A stretch of 64,000 bases of DNA from Apoderus coryli (taxonomy: Eukaryota; Arthropoda; Insecta; Coleoptera; Attelabidae), in assembly GCA_911728435.2 (NCBI GenBank), contig OU452205.1, positions 682,001 to 746,000 of the forward strand. The letters are read 5' to 3'. Within the stretch, counting starts at the first letter, position 1, and each line of letters starts with the position of its first letter. Positions 23,549 to 34,722 of the stretch are shown piece after piece. Both the position numbers and the translations under genes were made by a program. Under the pieces are notes generated by a model. It ran no database searches. It had not been told where the DNA came from and was given only the letters and a program-made list of their open reading frames with translations.

Positions 23549-25207
23549 TATCAAGTGATTGATATCACGAAAAAATGATTTAATTAGAAGAAAATGAAAT
23601 TCAAAATGAAATATCTATAATATTCTTCTTATAGAAATTCGTGTTTCTATAAAATACGGTTTGCTGATTCAGATAGGTCAATTCAGTTTTGATTGTTGTT
23701 GCACTTGATTTTTCTCCTATATTTTGTTTTTTTTTTCTCTTTTAATTTCAATTTTGTGTTAGGTGTTCCTATAGTTGTATCTATTGTAAATCTGTTAAAA
23801 TTACACGCTTATTATTATTTTTATTATCAAGAAAGCATTTGTAGGAAATGATTTTACTGAGTCAATTACATTATTTCATATACCGAGCATGTTTTGGTTT
23901 TATATTAACTTGGAATTAATTTTTAACGGAAATAGACAAATTAATTTTTATTACCGCTCATTCATTCAATGAACACTTACGTACTTTATTCTAGACGGTC
24001 CACGTTATTCGGTTGTAAGAAGAACACTCGAGTGAATTGTATGAATTAATATTTGGGTATAAAGAGTCTAAAGTACCTAATGTAATGCGAGAGCTGCGAT
24101 TTAAAATTAATCAAGAGAAGATTAATGGGGAGCAGTCGGCGAGATGGATGTGATTAACTATTAAGAATGCGTTGAGTTTCTATACCCAAAAACAAACATT
24201 TGAGAGTTGACGTATGAGGTGAATATGATTTCATGCAAGAAAACATCGAAACATTGTTATATCAAGGGTTATAGCTCGTATCCTCTCACTAGGCTCAAAT
24301 TATTTCTCATGAAGAGGACTATTGGCCCTTCTGGTCTAAAGAGGAATGAAATCCAGGGTTGGTAGATTCCTACTGCTACATGATCCGTGTGAAAAGCTTC
24401 TGATTTGATAAAGCAAATACCTATATTTTGTTGCTGATTTTTCATTTTATATTGTAATATTTCCTCACTTGGCGCATTTAGTCGTAAACTATCCTTCTAG
24501 GTAAACTCATTTTGTATGTTTCTAAAGTTATCAAAATGTAAATCTGCGGTTTACCTATTTAAACCATAACATTTTGCATTTCAATCCTGAAATTTAAATC
24601 AAAATCTTCATGTATACACGTTCTCTGCTTAAGTATAACCGCATTTACATTTTTCTTGTCTGTACATTATACCTACATATATAGATATAGTAAAAAGTTT
24701 TCTAGACTTTATGGCACTTGCACTATATACCAGACTTTGTCGTGAACTCCCTCAGCGCGTATACACGGTGATATTACGAGGATATTTTAAAAGTAGGTCA
24801 TGACGCAATCAAAGCTTCTTGTTAACTGATGTTGGAGAAGTTCCATAAATGAAGGTTCTGTTGTCGTAATACCTTGAAGCACTATTTGAATGATTCTCAG
24901 ATATCTCATCAAGATTTCCTTTCTTTAACTGATGGTTGCTTACTCTGCTTGCAAGTGTTTTTTTTACCACGATGCAGCAAAAAACTTTCTAAACTGATAT
25001 AGCTAAAATGACTTTTTTTTGTTATTTTGCTTGTCTGCTTATATGTTTTTCTTAAGCCACGATCAATCCTTTCAAAAGTTCTTCTAGTAATTAGCTGGGG
25101 AACCCCTTGGGGCCCTGTAGTTTTCTTAACGAGTATTTTAGGATTTTTTTTTATGACAAAGTAAGGTAATTTTGACTCTCGATGGCTGCCGAGATTTCGC
25201 CGTGAAC
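23549..25207. other. Non-coding stretch
   Basis: I see nothing here: no coding frame, RNA gene or clear repeat in about 1.6 kb. Confidence 0.4.
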
Positions 25208-27150
25208 TTGTAGATTGTTTTTCGGAGTCGTTTAGGCGGTTTGGCCTCCCCTCACTTCGACCTGCAGAAGATCTTTTGTGAATGACTCTAATCTATGAAT
25301 TACCCAGCTGTCCCACACTTTTCATAAAGTTGATGATTTCTCTGGGGGCTAAATTCCTGGCTTCGTCGGGTGTTAGGGTCACCCCTCCAAGGTGTTTTAG
25401 CCTTTTGCAGAAAAGTGCCATGCATTCACAGAGCACGTGTTTTGTTGTATCTGTTGCGTCTTCGCAAAACCGACAAGTGTCGTCCTCGGTTAGGCCCATC
25501 TTTTTGAGATGGTACTTCAATGGGTGGTGTCCCATAAAAAGGCCTGTAATTCGCCTTAGGTCGCTTCTCTCCAGTTGGATAAGCTTCCGTGCGTTAACCT
25601 CTGAAGGTTTGATAAACCTTTTTGATTGCCTTAGGCCTGGAGTGTTTCTCCAGTAGGACTTAAGTTGTTCCTTTTCCCATCTCCGAAGTTCTTCCTTCAT
25701 ATGGCTTTTTGTAAGGCCAAAGATGGGTTCCGGGCCGCAGAACGGAGCGTTTGCGCCCTCTTTTGCAAGTTGGTTCGCCGCTTCGTTCCCCTCTATGCCT
25801 TCATGTCCTGGCACCCATGTCAGAGTAATCTTTTTCCCCTGAGCTGCCAGTTGCTTTAGGGTCTGTTTGCATTCCCATGCTAGCTTTGACGTGAAGGTAT
25901 AAGACCTCAGTGCTTTTAACGCAGCTTGACTGTCTGACATAATATTAATCTGCCGTTCCGGGATGGCTCTCTGCAGACATTCTTGAGCACAACGATTAAT
26001 AGCGTTGATCTCTGCTTGGAATATAGTAGGACTTTTCCCCTGCAATTGGGCCATGCCTGTGTTCCCTTCTATTCCTTTTGAACCGTCCGTATACCAGACG
26101 GATGTGTTTTCTGGGAATCGTGGTTCCCCATTTAGCCAATTTTGACGTTCTGCAATGACCACTTCAAATGAAATTTCAAAATCATGTTTGCGTGGCAAAG
26201 CGTCCGACGGTTTTCTTCCTGAATCCAAAGGTATTAGATTCAGGATTCCCATGTGTCCCTCTAGATCGTCAGATTTGTATTCCATTACCTGTGCCAGTTT
26301 CAGAGCGCTAATTGCTGCCTCTTTTTTGACTAGGACAGGCAAAGGTATTAGATGCAGCAACGTTTCCATCGCTGCTGTGGGGCAAGTTCGCATTGCCCGT
26401 GTTATTCCTAAACATGCAAGCCGTTGCAACTTTTGAAGACGGCATTGTGTATGCTTAATATTAACTTTTAGCCACCATACTAATGAGGCGTATGTAACCA
26501 TGGGTTTGATAACTGTTTGGTACACCCAGTATGTGAGCTTTGGCTTTAGCCCCCAAGTCCTACCGAGTAGCCTGTGACACGTCCATATGGCCGCTGTGGC
26601 TTTCGATATGGTTTTCTCTATATGCTGATTCCAGATTAGTCGTTTATCCAGGATTACTCCCAGGTATTTGACTTTATCCAAAAGGCAAATTTGCTCACCG
26701 CTGAGAGTGGGGTTAATAATGTCCACCTTTCGCCGGCGTAGCTTTGCAGAGTAAAGCCTGCCCTATCCATTTTTGAAATGAGATGATCCAGCACTATTGA
26801 CCATAGAAGAGGAGACAATACACCGCCTTGTGGGCATCCCCTAGCCACTGTCACTGTTACAGACACTTCTCCTATTTCAGCCGTAATGACACGGTCATTC
26901 AAAATTGCCTGAATCCATTTCACCAGTGAGGAGTCGACACTCCTCTCTTCTAGTGCTCTACTGATGGATTCATGTGAGGTATTGTCAAAAGCACCCTCTA
27001 TATCAATAAAGGCACATAAGGATACTTCTTTTGCCTTAAATGACTTCTCGATGTCTTTTACTAAGCTGTGCAGAGCATTAATCGTAGATTTTTCCGCTTG
27101 GTAGGCGAATTGCCTTTTGTGAAGCGGTTTCCTATTTAAAGTTTCGCCCT
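25208..27150 (-). pseudogene. I/LOA-like LINE copy 2: RT (deleted) plus RNase H
   Basis: The longest copy of this family. Read on the minus strand it holds RT motif A (CAFIDIEGAFDNTS, near 27020), motif B (RGCPQGGVLSPLLW, near 26820), then QSYA at about 26728 joined directly to RRRKVDIINP. The catalytic YADD and roughly the following 60-70 residues are deleted. After the thumb (KYLGVILDKRL) come the RNase H motifs WYTDGS, AEINAINRC, SDSQAALKAL and PGHEGIEGNEAAN, where the final catalytic D has become N, and the CRFCEDATDTTKHVLCEC cluster. The 477-codon frame 25293-26726 is open. The 5' end is truncated near 27150. The 3' end matches copy 1. It would be dead for both polymerase and RNase H. 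Confidence 0.88.
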
Positions 27151-27840
27151 GAACTTACCGAACACCCTTTATAAGTAAACTCTTAAAATGTCCCAATCCA
27201 ATTCAATCAGTTAACACAATTGTATAACAAAATAAAATTAACAATATTGTCGGAACAAAAACAATTTCCGCAAGTATTTGCAGATGTTGAAACGCAATTC
27301 TAACATAAAAATAAACCTTTTATCCTGCAAAACTCTGTGTTTATTTATAGAAATAAAAAAAACCTTGACGTATAACGAGAAGTCTGAAAACGTAAAATTA
27401 AATTTCCCGACTGCTAAATAAAATGGAGAAACAGGTCGACTTTTGTTTCTACATGGAAAAAAATCTAAAATGTTTTAATGAATATATGCAGAATATGCAG
27501 CAAGACAGCCTCAACTGTAATTAAATTATTTAACACAACAAATTATAATACAAGGAAAACTATGCCATCTAGTACAGTGGGAAAAAAATCTGAATATTTT
27601 GTGGGACAATGTAAATTTATTCACTGCTGACAAACAGATGTTTTGCGGGAGGCAGTAGTAGTAGTATACATATGCAAAAAAGATAAATTGAAAACAGTGG
27701 TGATTCAAAAAAACTAAATAAAATAATAGCAGTCTGCGGAAGTAATAATTCTAATTTAAAATTTGTTACAAATGTCGAAAATTTCAACCTTGCGAAAAGA
27801 TTAGATTTTAGTTCAAATTTTCGCAAATAGCTGTTTTATT
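27151..27840. other. Non-coding stretch
   Basis: No gene recognised. A short (GTA)n run is at 27645-27665. Confidence 0.4.
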
Positions 27841-28955
27841 TTGATAACAATTATAAACATAATATCCGGAGAATGTATTAGAGTGTTTGCTTTACGTAGA
27901 AAAACCGATTTCAAGACTGGACACGCTATTAAATGGTTTACACCTGAAATTAGGCAAATGCGCGAAACACTTGCGCTATTGCGAGGACTGTCTACACAGT
28001 TTCTACAAATCGAAGGTATAAAAGACATGGTTCGCTCTTATCGTAACTCGTATAGATCTCATATTAAAATGGCAAAAAAAAATGCGAACGATACGTATAT
28101 TGCAGATGGTTCTAATATTGCCAGGGCTACATGGGATATTATCAACCATAAAACGAATAGTTCTGCTACCCAACAATCATTAACAGCTCTTACTGCTGAT
28201 GATTTCAATACATATTTTACCAGTATTGCGGAAACTTTAACCCATGACTTATCCTCAAATATCAGTCCACTGGATTTGTTGTCTATTGACATTCCTGGCA
28301 ATTTTGAGTTTAATGAAATATCTTTTATTGAGATGAGAGATATAATAAACTCTTTTAAAAATAAAAGCTCGAAAGACATTTTTGATTTGAATATTGTAAT
28401 CATTAAATATATTAAGGATATAATAATTATACCATTGACAATATTGATTAATTTGGCGATCTCATCCGGTATGTTTCCGAGTTGTCTGAAATTTAGCAAA
28501 ATTATACCGTTATTCAAAAAAGGATCTCCAGATGAATTGAACAACTATCGCCCTATTTCTATAGTGCCTGTTCTAGGCAAAATTTTTGAAAAGATACTCT
28601 TTAAACAATTAGCCAACTATTTTGAAAGAAATAATTTATTTTCTCCGAAACAATTTGGATTTATACCGAAACTTAACACCGTTTCAGCTATAGAAAACTT
28701 TATAAATAGCGTCATAACCGCTTTTGAGAGTAGAAGGCTTGTGGGGGCTTCTTTTCTTGATTTAACAAAGGCGTTTGATTGCGTCTCACACCATATCTTG
28801 TTTGGTAAACTGGACCGATACGGTATGAGTGCGAATTCGATTCGTTTGCTGAGTTCCTATCTCACTGGTAGGAATGTTGTAACGATGTTTGAGTCAAAGT
28901 CTTCTCAGCCCTTGTTGAGCTCTTGTGGAGTCCCACAGGGCTCGGTGCTCGGACC
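27841..28955 (+). pseudogene. LINE reverse transcriptase, 3'-truncated (CR1/Jockey-like)
   Basis: Open from the linker after the endonuclease (KWFTPEIRQMRETLALL, ATWDIINHKTN) through the polymerase fingers and palm: NNYRPISIVPVLGKIFEKI near 28530, motif A SFLDLTKAFDCVSHH near 28755, and motif [12 protein letters not shown] ending at 28955. The YADD motif and everything after it are missing, because a mariner fragment follows immediately. The frame has no stop over about 370 codons. The endonuclease is absent. It is the same family as 43857-45385, sharing the IxMRxxLxxL and TWDIIN blocks. Confidence 0.85.
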
Positions 28956-28956
28956 T

Positions 28957-29230
28957 CGTCAACAAACAAAATACTGGGCCGACACCAACCCCCACGAATT
29001 ACATTAAAGGCTCCTGCACTCACCTAAAGTCACAGTGTGGTGTGCAAATTTCTTCGCCTGAGGAATTGATTCCTGGTTTTTTGAAGAAAATGATGGAAAC
29101 AGTGACAGTGAATTCTAACCGATATGTAAACATGTTGAAAGATTTGTTTTTCCTCGACTTAACAGATTGGATTTCGGGGTCGATTGGTTTCAACAAGACG
29201 GCGGCACAGCTCAAACTTCAAGGGTATTGA
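28957..29230 (+). pseudogene. Mariner-like transposase fragment fused to the LINE
   Basis: Starts with VNKQN, then in the next frame KYWADTNPHELH, KVTVWCANFF and FFEENDGNS, and ends DFGVDWFQQDGGTAQTSR, which carries the second catalytic D. Two or three frameshifts and a stop interrupt it. The LINE frame reads through the junction as GSVLGPRQQTKYWADTNPHE before its stop at 29007. A transposon-type end (GAGACACCCTGTA) at about 29394-29406 may be the right terminus of this element. Confidence 0.75.
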
Positions 29231-29817
29231 AGCATCAAAAAATTGAAATTTTTCCGGTGCCTGAAGGGCTGTGAATTTTAGACAGGACGATGATATTATG
29301 AAGGACTATTTGCATGCCAAACGACATGCGGAAGCAGTGTCATTAAGGATAGTGAAACAATAAGACTATATAAAAATAAACAGGATTTCCGGTGAGACAC
29401 CCTGTATATAACAATGTATATCGTCTAAAATGTTGCACTTAATGATAAACAACATTGCATTTATTTCAACATAATCAATAATAGATAATTATTGTGCTTT
29501 TAACATTGATATTCATACTAAATGGTCTATAATTAAATAAAATAATTACACGTTACCAACACAAACTACACGAAATCGTGCTAAAGTGGTCAAAGCGTAA
29601 ACAACTTGTTGATGTGTAAAAAAGCAAAAATTATTCTAAAACGCAACAATAAAATGCGAGTTTGAAGAGATGAAGAGATAGAACGTGATTGTTGGCAGCT
29701 TGGTAATAAGTGATTACAATAATTTTACGCTACTTACACATTAGGATACTTGGGTAGAAGGTACTTTATTGAAAATAATGATGATGGAAAAAAATTCAAT
29801 AAAATGAGTCTCTATAA
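29231..29817. other. Non-coding stretch with mariner end
   Basis: No gene. It contains the recurrent GCATGCCAAACGACATGCG block near 29316 and the CACCCTGTA terminus near 29400. Confidence 0.4.
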
Positions 29818-31305
29818 TATCACTGTACTAACGATGAAATAAAACCGAACAAATACAAAAATATATTGGCAGATAACATCAGCTCAACCTTAAAGATCGG
29901 TACTTGGAATGTGAGAAGTTTGTATCACTCTGGCAAACTAACAAATGTCACCAAAGAAATGAGGAGAATTGGCGTGGATGTGTTGGGAATCAGCGAGGTT
30001 AGATGGCCAGGCTCGGGGAAAATCAATACAGACAATGCGACCCTATATTACTCTGGAAATGATCTCCCAAACCACTACAACGGGGTTGGCTTCTTAGTAA
30101 GCCAAAGGACAAACAAGTCAATACTAAACTTCATCCCATTTTCAGATAGAATTGCATTTCTGCAGATCAAGGCATACCCCTCTAATATAAATCTAATTCA
30201 GATATATGCACCAACATCAGACAAACCCGATGTGGAAATAACAACAATGTACAGAGATCTCATGGAATTGAAGAAAACGATTAAAAAGAATGAAGTGCTA
30301 ATAATCATGGGAGACTTCAACGCTAATGTCGGCCAAGGACGTGTCGATGACGTGGTAGGAGATTTCGGGCTTGGTGCGCGAAACGAGAGAGGGAACACAC
30401 TAATCCAGTTTTGTCAAGAAGAAGACTTGACAGTTGCGAACACCTGGTTCAAACTTCCCCCAAGGAGGTTATATACTTGGCAATCTCCACAGCACACCAC
30501 AGACAATATCGTAAGGAATCAAATTGACTTTCTAATAATCAATAAGAGATATAGAAACGGCCTCCATGGCGTTCGAACATATCCAGGCACGGATATTGGA
30601 TCTGACCACAACCCGGTAGTTGGGAACCTACGAATAAAGCTAAAGAAACTACGGCGACCCTGTAAGAAAAGAATTGACATCAGCAAGTTAAAGAACGAGG
30701 CGACACGGAATGAAGTTAAGGCAAAGATAAACAGTGACATTAAGGATAAATTAAACTCGATCGAAAAACCAGATATAGAAGACAAATGGGGCAATCTTAA
30801 GAATGTTATTATATCGGCTCAGAAAGGAATTGTTGGAGAACAAACCAACAAGAAGAAAAACCAATGGATGACCGATGATATCCTGCTATTAATGGAAGAA
30901 AGACGAACGCATAAAAACCGAAACCAGCAAGAATATAATAAAATCCAAAAACAAATTCGAAATGAAACCCGTAGAGCAAAAGAAGAATGGTTAAGAAGCA
31001 AATGCGCGGAAATCGAACACCTAGAAGAGAAGCACGACCATTTTAATATCCACAAACTTGTGAAGGAGACTACCGGACAAACAAAACATCCAATCCTGAT
31101 GAGAATCACCGATGAAAACAATAAAATAATCACAGACCCTAATAAAATACTCGACCACTGGGAAAATTATATCGAGAAGCTATTCAAAGAACACGATCTG
31201 AGAACAACCAGTCACCAATATAAAACCGATAAATCCTGGGTCCAAGAACCTTCACCGATCAGACACACCATCAACCAGCACGCTTGCATCTTTCAGGGTA
31301 AATAG
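29818..31305 (+). CDS. RTE-clade LINE endonuclease half (3'-truncated)
   Basis: Apurinic-like endonuclease (EEP fold) that nicks target DNA to prime reverse transcription, followed by the linker to the polymerase. The frame is open from 29818 without an ATG. A TTG at 29866 is the first plausible near-cognate start, so the 5' end is truncated or diverged. Motifs, counted from 29866: GTWNVRSL (12-19), ISEVRWPG (near 43), IMGDFNANVG (near 147) and GSDHNPV (near 245). Together they supply the metal-binding and catalytic residues. The linker is rich in charged helices. The copy ends near 31290, before any polymerase motif. Related arthropod proteins are often labelled craniofacial development protein 2-like. 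It could complement the 3' half at 52.4 kb. Confidence 0.88.
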   Translation, partial: YHCTNDEIKPNKYKNILADNISSTLKIGTWNVRSLYHSGKLTNVTKEMRRIGVDVLGISEVRWPGSGKINTDNATLYYSGNDLPNHYNGVGFLVSQRTNKSILNFIPFSDRIAFLQIKAYPSNINLIQIYAPTSDKPDVEITTMYRDLMELKKTIKKNEVLIIMGDFNANVGQGRVDDVVGDFGLGARNERGNTLIQFCQEEDLTVANTWFKLPPRRLYTWQSPQHTTDNIVRNQIDFLIINKRYRNGLHGVRTYPGTDIGSDHNPVVGNLRIKLKKLRRPCKKRIDISKLKNEATRNEVKAKINSDIKDKLNSIEKPDIEDKWGNLKNVIISAQKGIVGEQTNKKKNQWMTDDILLLMEERRTHKNRNQQEYNKIQKQIRNETRRAKEEWLRSKCAEIEHLEEKHDHFNIHKLVKETTGQTKHPILMRITDENNKIITDPNKILDHWENYIEKLFKEHDLRTTSHQYKTDKSWVQEPSPIRHTINQHACIFQGK

Positions 31306-31761
31306 CATATTGAATGTCATTAATTATAATCATTTATAATTATTAAAATCAAACGAGGACCAAGTATAGACCCTTGGAGAACCCCGGTTCTCATCTATCT
31401 GTATGCAGACGCTTTTAAAAATCGCATCACTGAATAATAGCTATAATTTCATTACATGATTAAAAATAGATGATGAAATTAATGACTAAATGCATAAACA
31501 ATATCGCTATAAATAGAAAAGTATTCTCAGAGCGGCCAGCTATGCAAATAAATAAACACCAGGAAATCAACGAAGCCAAACGTATCTATAGACCATCATA
31601 AATAGTAAAAGGTTTCAATTAAACGGAAATTGAATATCTAATTACCACAATGAGTAATTATCATATACGTAATATTACCAAATATTCTCACTTTAGAAGC
31701 TGTCACTTATTAGCATGCAAATTTTATGGGATATTGATTAAATATACGAGGAAATTTTGGA
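31306..31761. other. Non-coding stretch
   Basis: No gene recognised. It leads into the hammerhead fold-back at 31762. Confidence 0.4.
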
Positions 31762-31993
31762 AAATTTAATAGATTTCTCTAAAAATTGATCATCAACCAA
31801 ACACTCAATATTCAATCAAAATATTAAATACTTCCTTCGTTCCAGAATTAATGCATTTCTCCTTAGTACAACATAAATTATAACAATAATGATAAAATAA
31901 CTTTTTGTAATTTTACTAACCCCTGATGATGGAGCCTGGTGCTCTGAAACATGTTTGGTTGATTACCAATTTTTAGAGAAATCTAGTAAATTT
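31762..31993 (+). mobile_element. Fold-back element carrying a hammerhead-like motif
   Basis: Inverted repeats 31762-31802 and 31953-31993 (41 bp, 38 matching) enclose about 150 bp without a reading frame. A hammerhead-like core sits just inside and overlapping the right arm. The layout parallels the fold-back at 56976-57184, but the sequences differ. No target-site duplication was identified. Confidence 0.55.
31913..31965 (+). ncRNA. Hammerhead-like ribozyme, degenerate
   Basis: CTGATGA at 31923-31929, stem II GGAGC/GCTCT (31931-31935 with 31941-31945, one wobble) and GAAAC at 31946-31950. A minimal ACATGT stem III and a weak stem I follow (ACUAACC against GGUUGAU, with one mismatch and one wobble). 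One extra base sits between core and stem II, and the first stem I position is mispaired. Activity is doubtful. Confidence 0.5.
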
Positions 31994-32178
31994 GTTTCGT
32001 GGAGGTCGACTTTTGTTGCAAGAAATTAAAGTGATTTGTTTGTAGCGGTACGGCAGTCACACGGTATTAGCTGCGGCACTGTGTTTGTCGTACACCTAAC
32101 TAAGCAGTGGAAATGTCTTTTGTACGAGGGTTTGTATGTATATTCAAGAATTATTATTATTAATACATTCAGCAGAAG

Positions 32179-32230
32179 CTAGAGTTGCCACGAGACGAAA
32201 GTTCGTCTCGTTTCGTTTTGTCTCTAGTAT
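32179..32230 (+). repeat. hAT-type terminus-like sequence
   Basis: CTAGAGTTGCCACGAGACG followed by the inverted GTTCGTCTCGTTTCG. It shares the CTAGAGTTGC start and CGAGAC/GTCTCG repeats with 20630. No transposase or second end was found nearby. Confidence 0.4.
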
Positions 32231-32458
32231 TGGTAAAAAAATATATAGACATTAGGAAAGTTAATTAGACTTTTTCGATGTGAGACCAATCTGTCTCCAA
32301 TCTAACAGTAAAATATCTAGACATCAAAGAAAAACAACAAGCAAATTGGGCCTCACTCATAATGACTTTCTGATGTGAAGAAATGAAAAATCAATCATAC
32401 CGTAAATTTAAAACAATTTATTGTGAACAATATGCACTAATTAGGCCTGTTACACCTG

Positions 32459-33104
32459 TAAGACCTCGGTGCTTTTAACGCAGCTTGACTGTCTGACATA
32501 ATATTGATCTGCCGTTCCAGGATGCCTCTCTGCATGCATTTTTGAGCACAACGATTAATAGCGTTGATCTCTGCTTGGAATATAATGGGACTTTTCCCGA
32601 GAGATTCAGAGAGCCTGCAATTAGGCCCGTATACTCCCATGCCTCTGTTCCCTTCTATTCCTTTTGAAACGTTGCGTCGGTATACCAGACGGATGTGTTT
32701 TTTGGGAATCGTGATTCCCCATTTAGCCAATTTTGACGGTCTGCAATGACCACTTCAAATGGGATTTCAAAATCAGGTTTGCGTGGCAAAGCGTCCCACG
32801 ATTTTCTTCCTGAATCCAAAGGTATTAGATTCAGGATTCCCATGTGTCCCTCTAGATCGCCAGATTTGTATTCCATTAGCTGTGCCAGTTTCAGAGCGCT
32901 AATTGCTGCCTTTTTTTTGACTAGGACAGGCAAAGATGCAGCAACGTTTCCATCGCTGCTGTGAGGCAAGTTCGCATTGCCCCTGTTATTCCTAAACATG
33001 CAAGCCGTTGCAACTTTTGAAGACGGCATTGTGTATGCTTGATATTAACTTTTGGCCACCATACTAATGAGGCGTATGTAACCATGGGTTTAATGACTGT
33101 TTGG
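32459..33104 (-). pseudogene. I/LOA-like LINE copy 3: internal fragment
   Basis: Colinear with 25903-26505 of copy 2, covering the region before and into RNase H. Readable blocks are KKAAISALKLAQLMEYKS, WYTD, AEINAINRCAQKC and SDSQAALKA. It keeps about 25 bases before the AEINAI block that copy 2 has lost (GPNCRLSESLGKS). Frameshifts near 32690 and 32940 break it. Both ends are truncated. Confidence 0.8.
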
Positions 33105-33925
33105 ATTTACGAGGGTTACATTTGATCTTTTCACTAAATATGGAAGGAAAATAAAATTTTTGGGACGAACTAAACGGTGTCCCAAAATTAACACAAGATC
33201 TGAATTTGCCGCCATTTATGCAGTAAAGTGATTTTTTTAGATAAGTACCACTTTTTTAGTACGATTTGTTTGTTTGGGAACCTCTGATCTAGACTGAGTT
33301 TACTTTTAAGCAATAATTCGAACTGGTTACGAACTTGACACTCGAAAGTAGATTTCTAATAATATTATACCACATATGAGCGGTTTTGTAAACACTCATA
33401 GTGGCATGTAAATTAATCACAAATGGATAGATAAGTTTCTTATACACGCCGCGGTCTGGTAAAGATGCAGAACTGTTTATTTTTCCCATTAACCACGTAT
33501 ACATTTTTATTTAGTTTACTTGGAAAGGGTACAATGAGCCAACCGCATAATATCACAAGGGAGGGCTTCAGAAAACTAGTTTTGTATATTATTATTCTGT
33601 TAGTTAATATAATAAACATTGCGCTATTTGTAATAACACGCACGCATATAGACCCTAACTTTGTTAAAGTGCTGTTATGCTGTAAAAGATAAATCTTGTT
33701 TTGTTTAAACAACTTTTAAAGGGATTATAGAGATAATAAATCTGTGTCATTAGAATTATTTATGTAGAATTAGAGGACTTATAAGTAAATTCAAGATGGT
33801 TAAATGAATAAGTAAATATGTGAGATGATACCTATAAATCACCGTGGAGCTTATCCTATTTAAGATTTTCTCACGAATCTGTATCCCCTCATACAGGGTA
33901 TACGAAATAATTTTTAAAAATTTCC
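33105..33925. other. Non-coding stretch
   Basis: No gene recognised. A TCATACAGGGTATACG terminus-like string lies at about 33889, close to the start of the Gypsy fragment. Confidence 0.4.
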
Positions 33926-34628
33926 GGGCTATGTATATTGTAGGAAAATTGGCCATTTTGCTAAAGTATGCCTTAAAGCAAAATCAAACAAGAGCAAGTC
34001 CACATCTGCTTCAATAATTGTATCACTTTCACCATTGTTTCCTCAATGTTTATCCAACGCATTAGTGAAAGCTAAAATAAATGGAATACCTGTCAACGCG
34101 CTTATAGATACAGGAAGTTCTGAAAGTTATCTTAACTGGGAATTTGCTGACAAGAATAATCTGAAAATATATCCTGATTCCGGTTCTGTTGCAATGGCGT
34201 CTACGTCTTTTTGTAGTACAATAAAAGGATTTTGTTGTGTTAAATTAGAAATGCTTTCTAATGTGTATGACAATACCAAAATAAAGATTTTATCCGATTT
34301 ATGTACAGATATAATAATAGGTCATAATTTACTGAAGCAGCACAGCCGAATTGATATGACGTTTGGAGGTCCTAAACCACCTTTGTCTATATGCTCATTA
34401 ACTGCTGCAAAAGTCGAGCCATACTCATTATTTTAAAATTTGACCCCTGACTGTAAACCAATTGCAACAAAGTCAAGAAGATATAGCCCTGAAGATGGGA
34501 AATTCATTCAAGATGAAGTAACAAAATTATTAAAAGCAAATATAATTGAAGAAAGCTGCTCTCCTTGGCGGGCTCAAGTACTGGTCACTAAAAATGAATC
34601 ACATCGCAAAAGAATTGTAATAAACTAA
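33926..34628 (+). pseudogene. Gypsy (Ty3-like) retrotransposon gag-pol fragment
   Basis: Internal piece of an LTR retrotransposon. It starts in a zinc-knuckle remnant (YCRKIGHFAKVC, first cysteine missing), then the aspartic protease with ALIDTGSSESYL (active-site DTG near 34108) and DIIIGHNLL flap/second-half motif. After a stop at 34436 comes the start of reverse transcriptase (KPIATKSRRYSPEDGKFI, EVTKLLKANIIEESCSPW, then AQVLVTKN). It ends at RIVIN before the catalytic palm. No LTR, integrase or envelope is present. The stop between protease and polymerase may be a mutation. Confidence 0.8.
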
Positions 34629-34722
34629 ACCCTTTTAACAAGGCTTTATTTAACTAGAATGCAGCATAACGTATGACATTTAACTATAAATATGACATTA
34701 TATGAATGACAACAATTAAATA

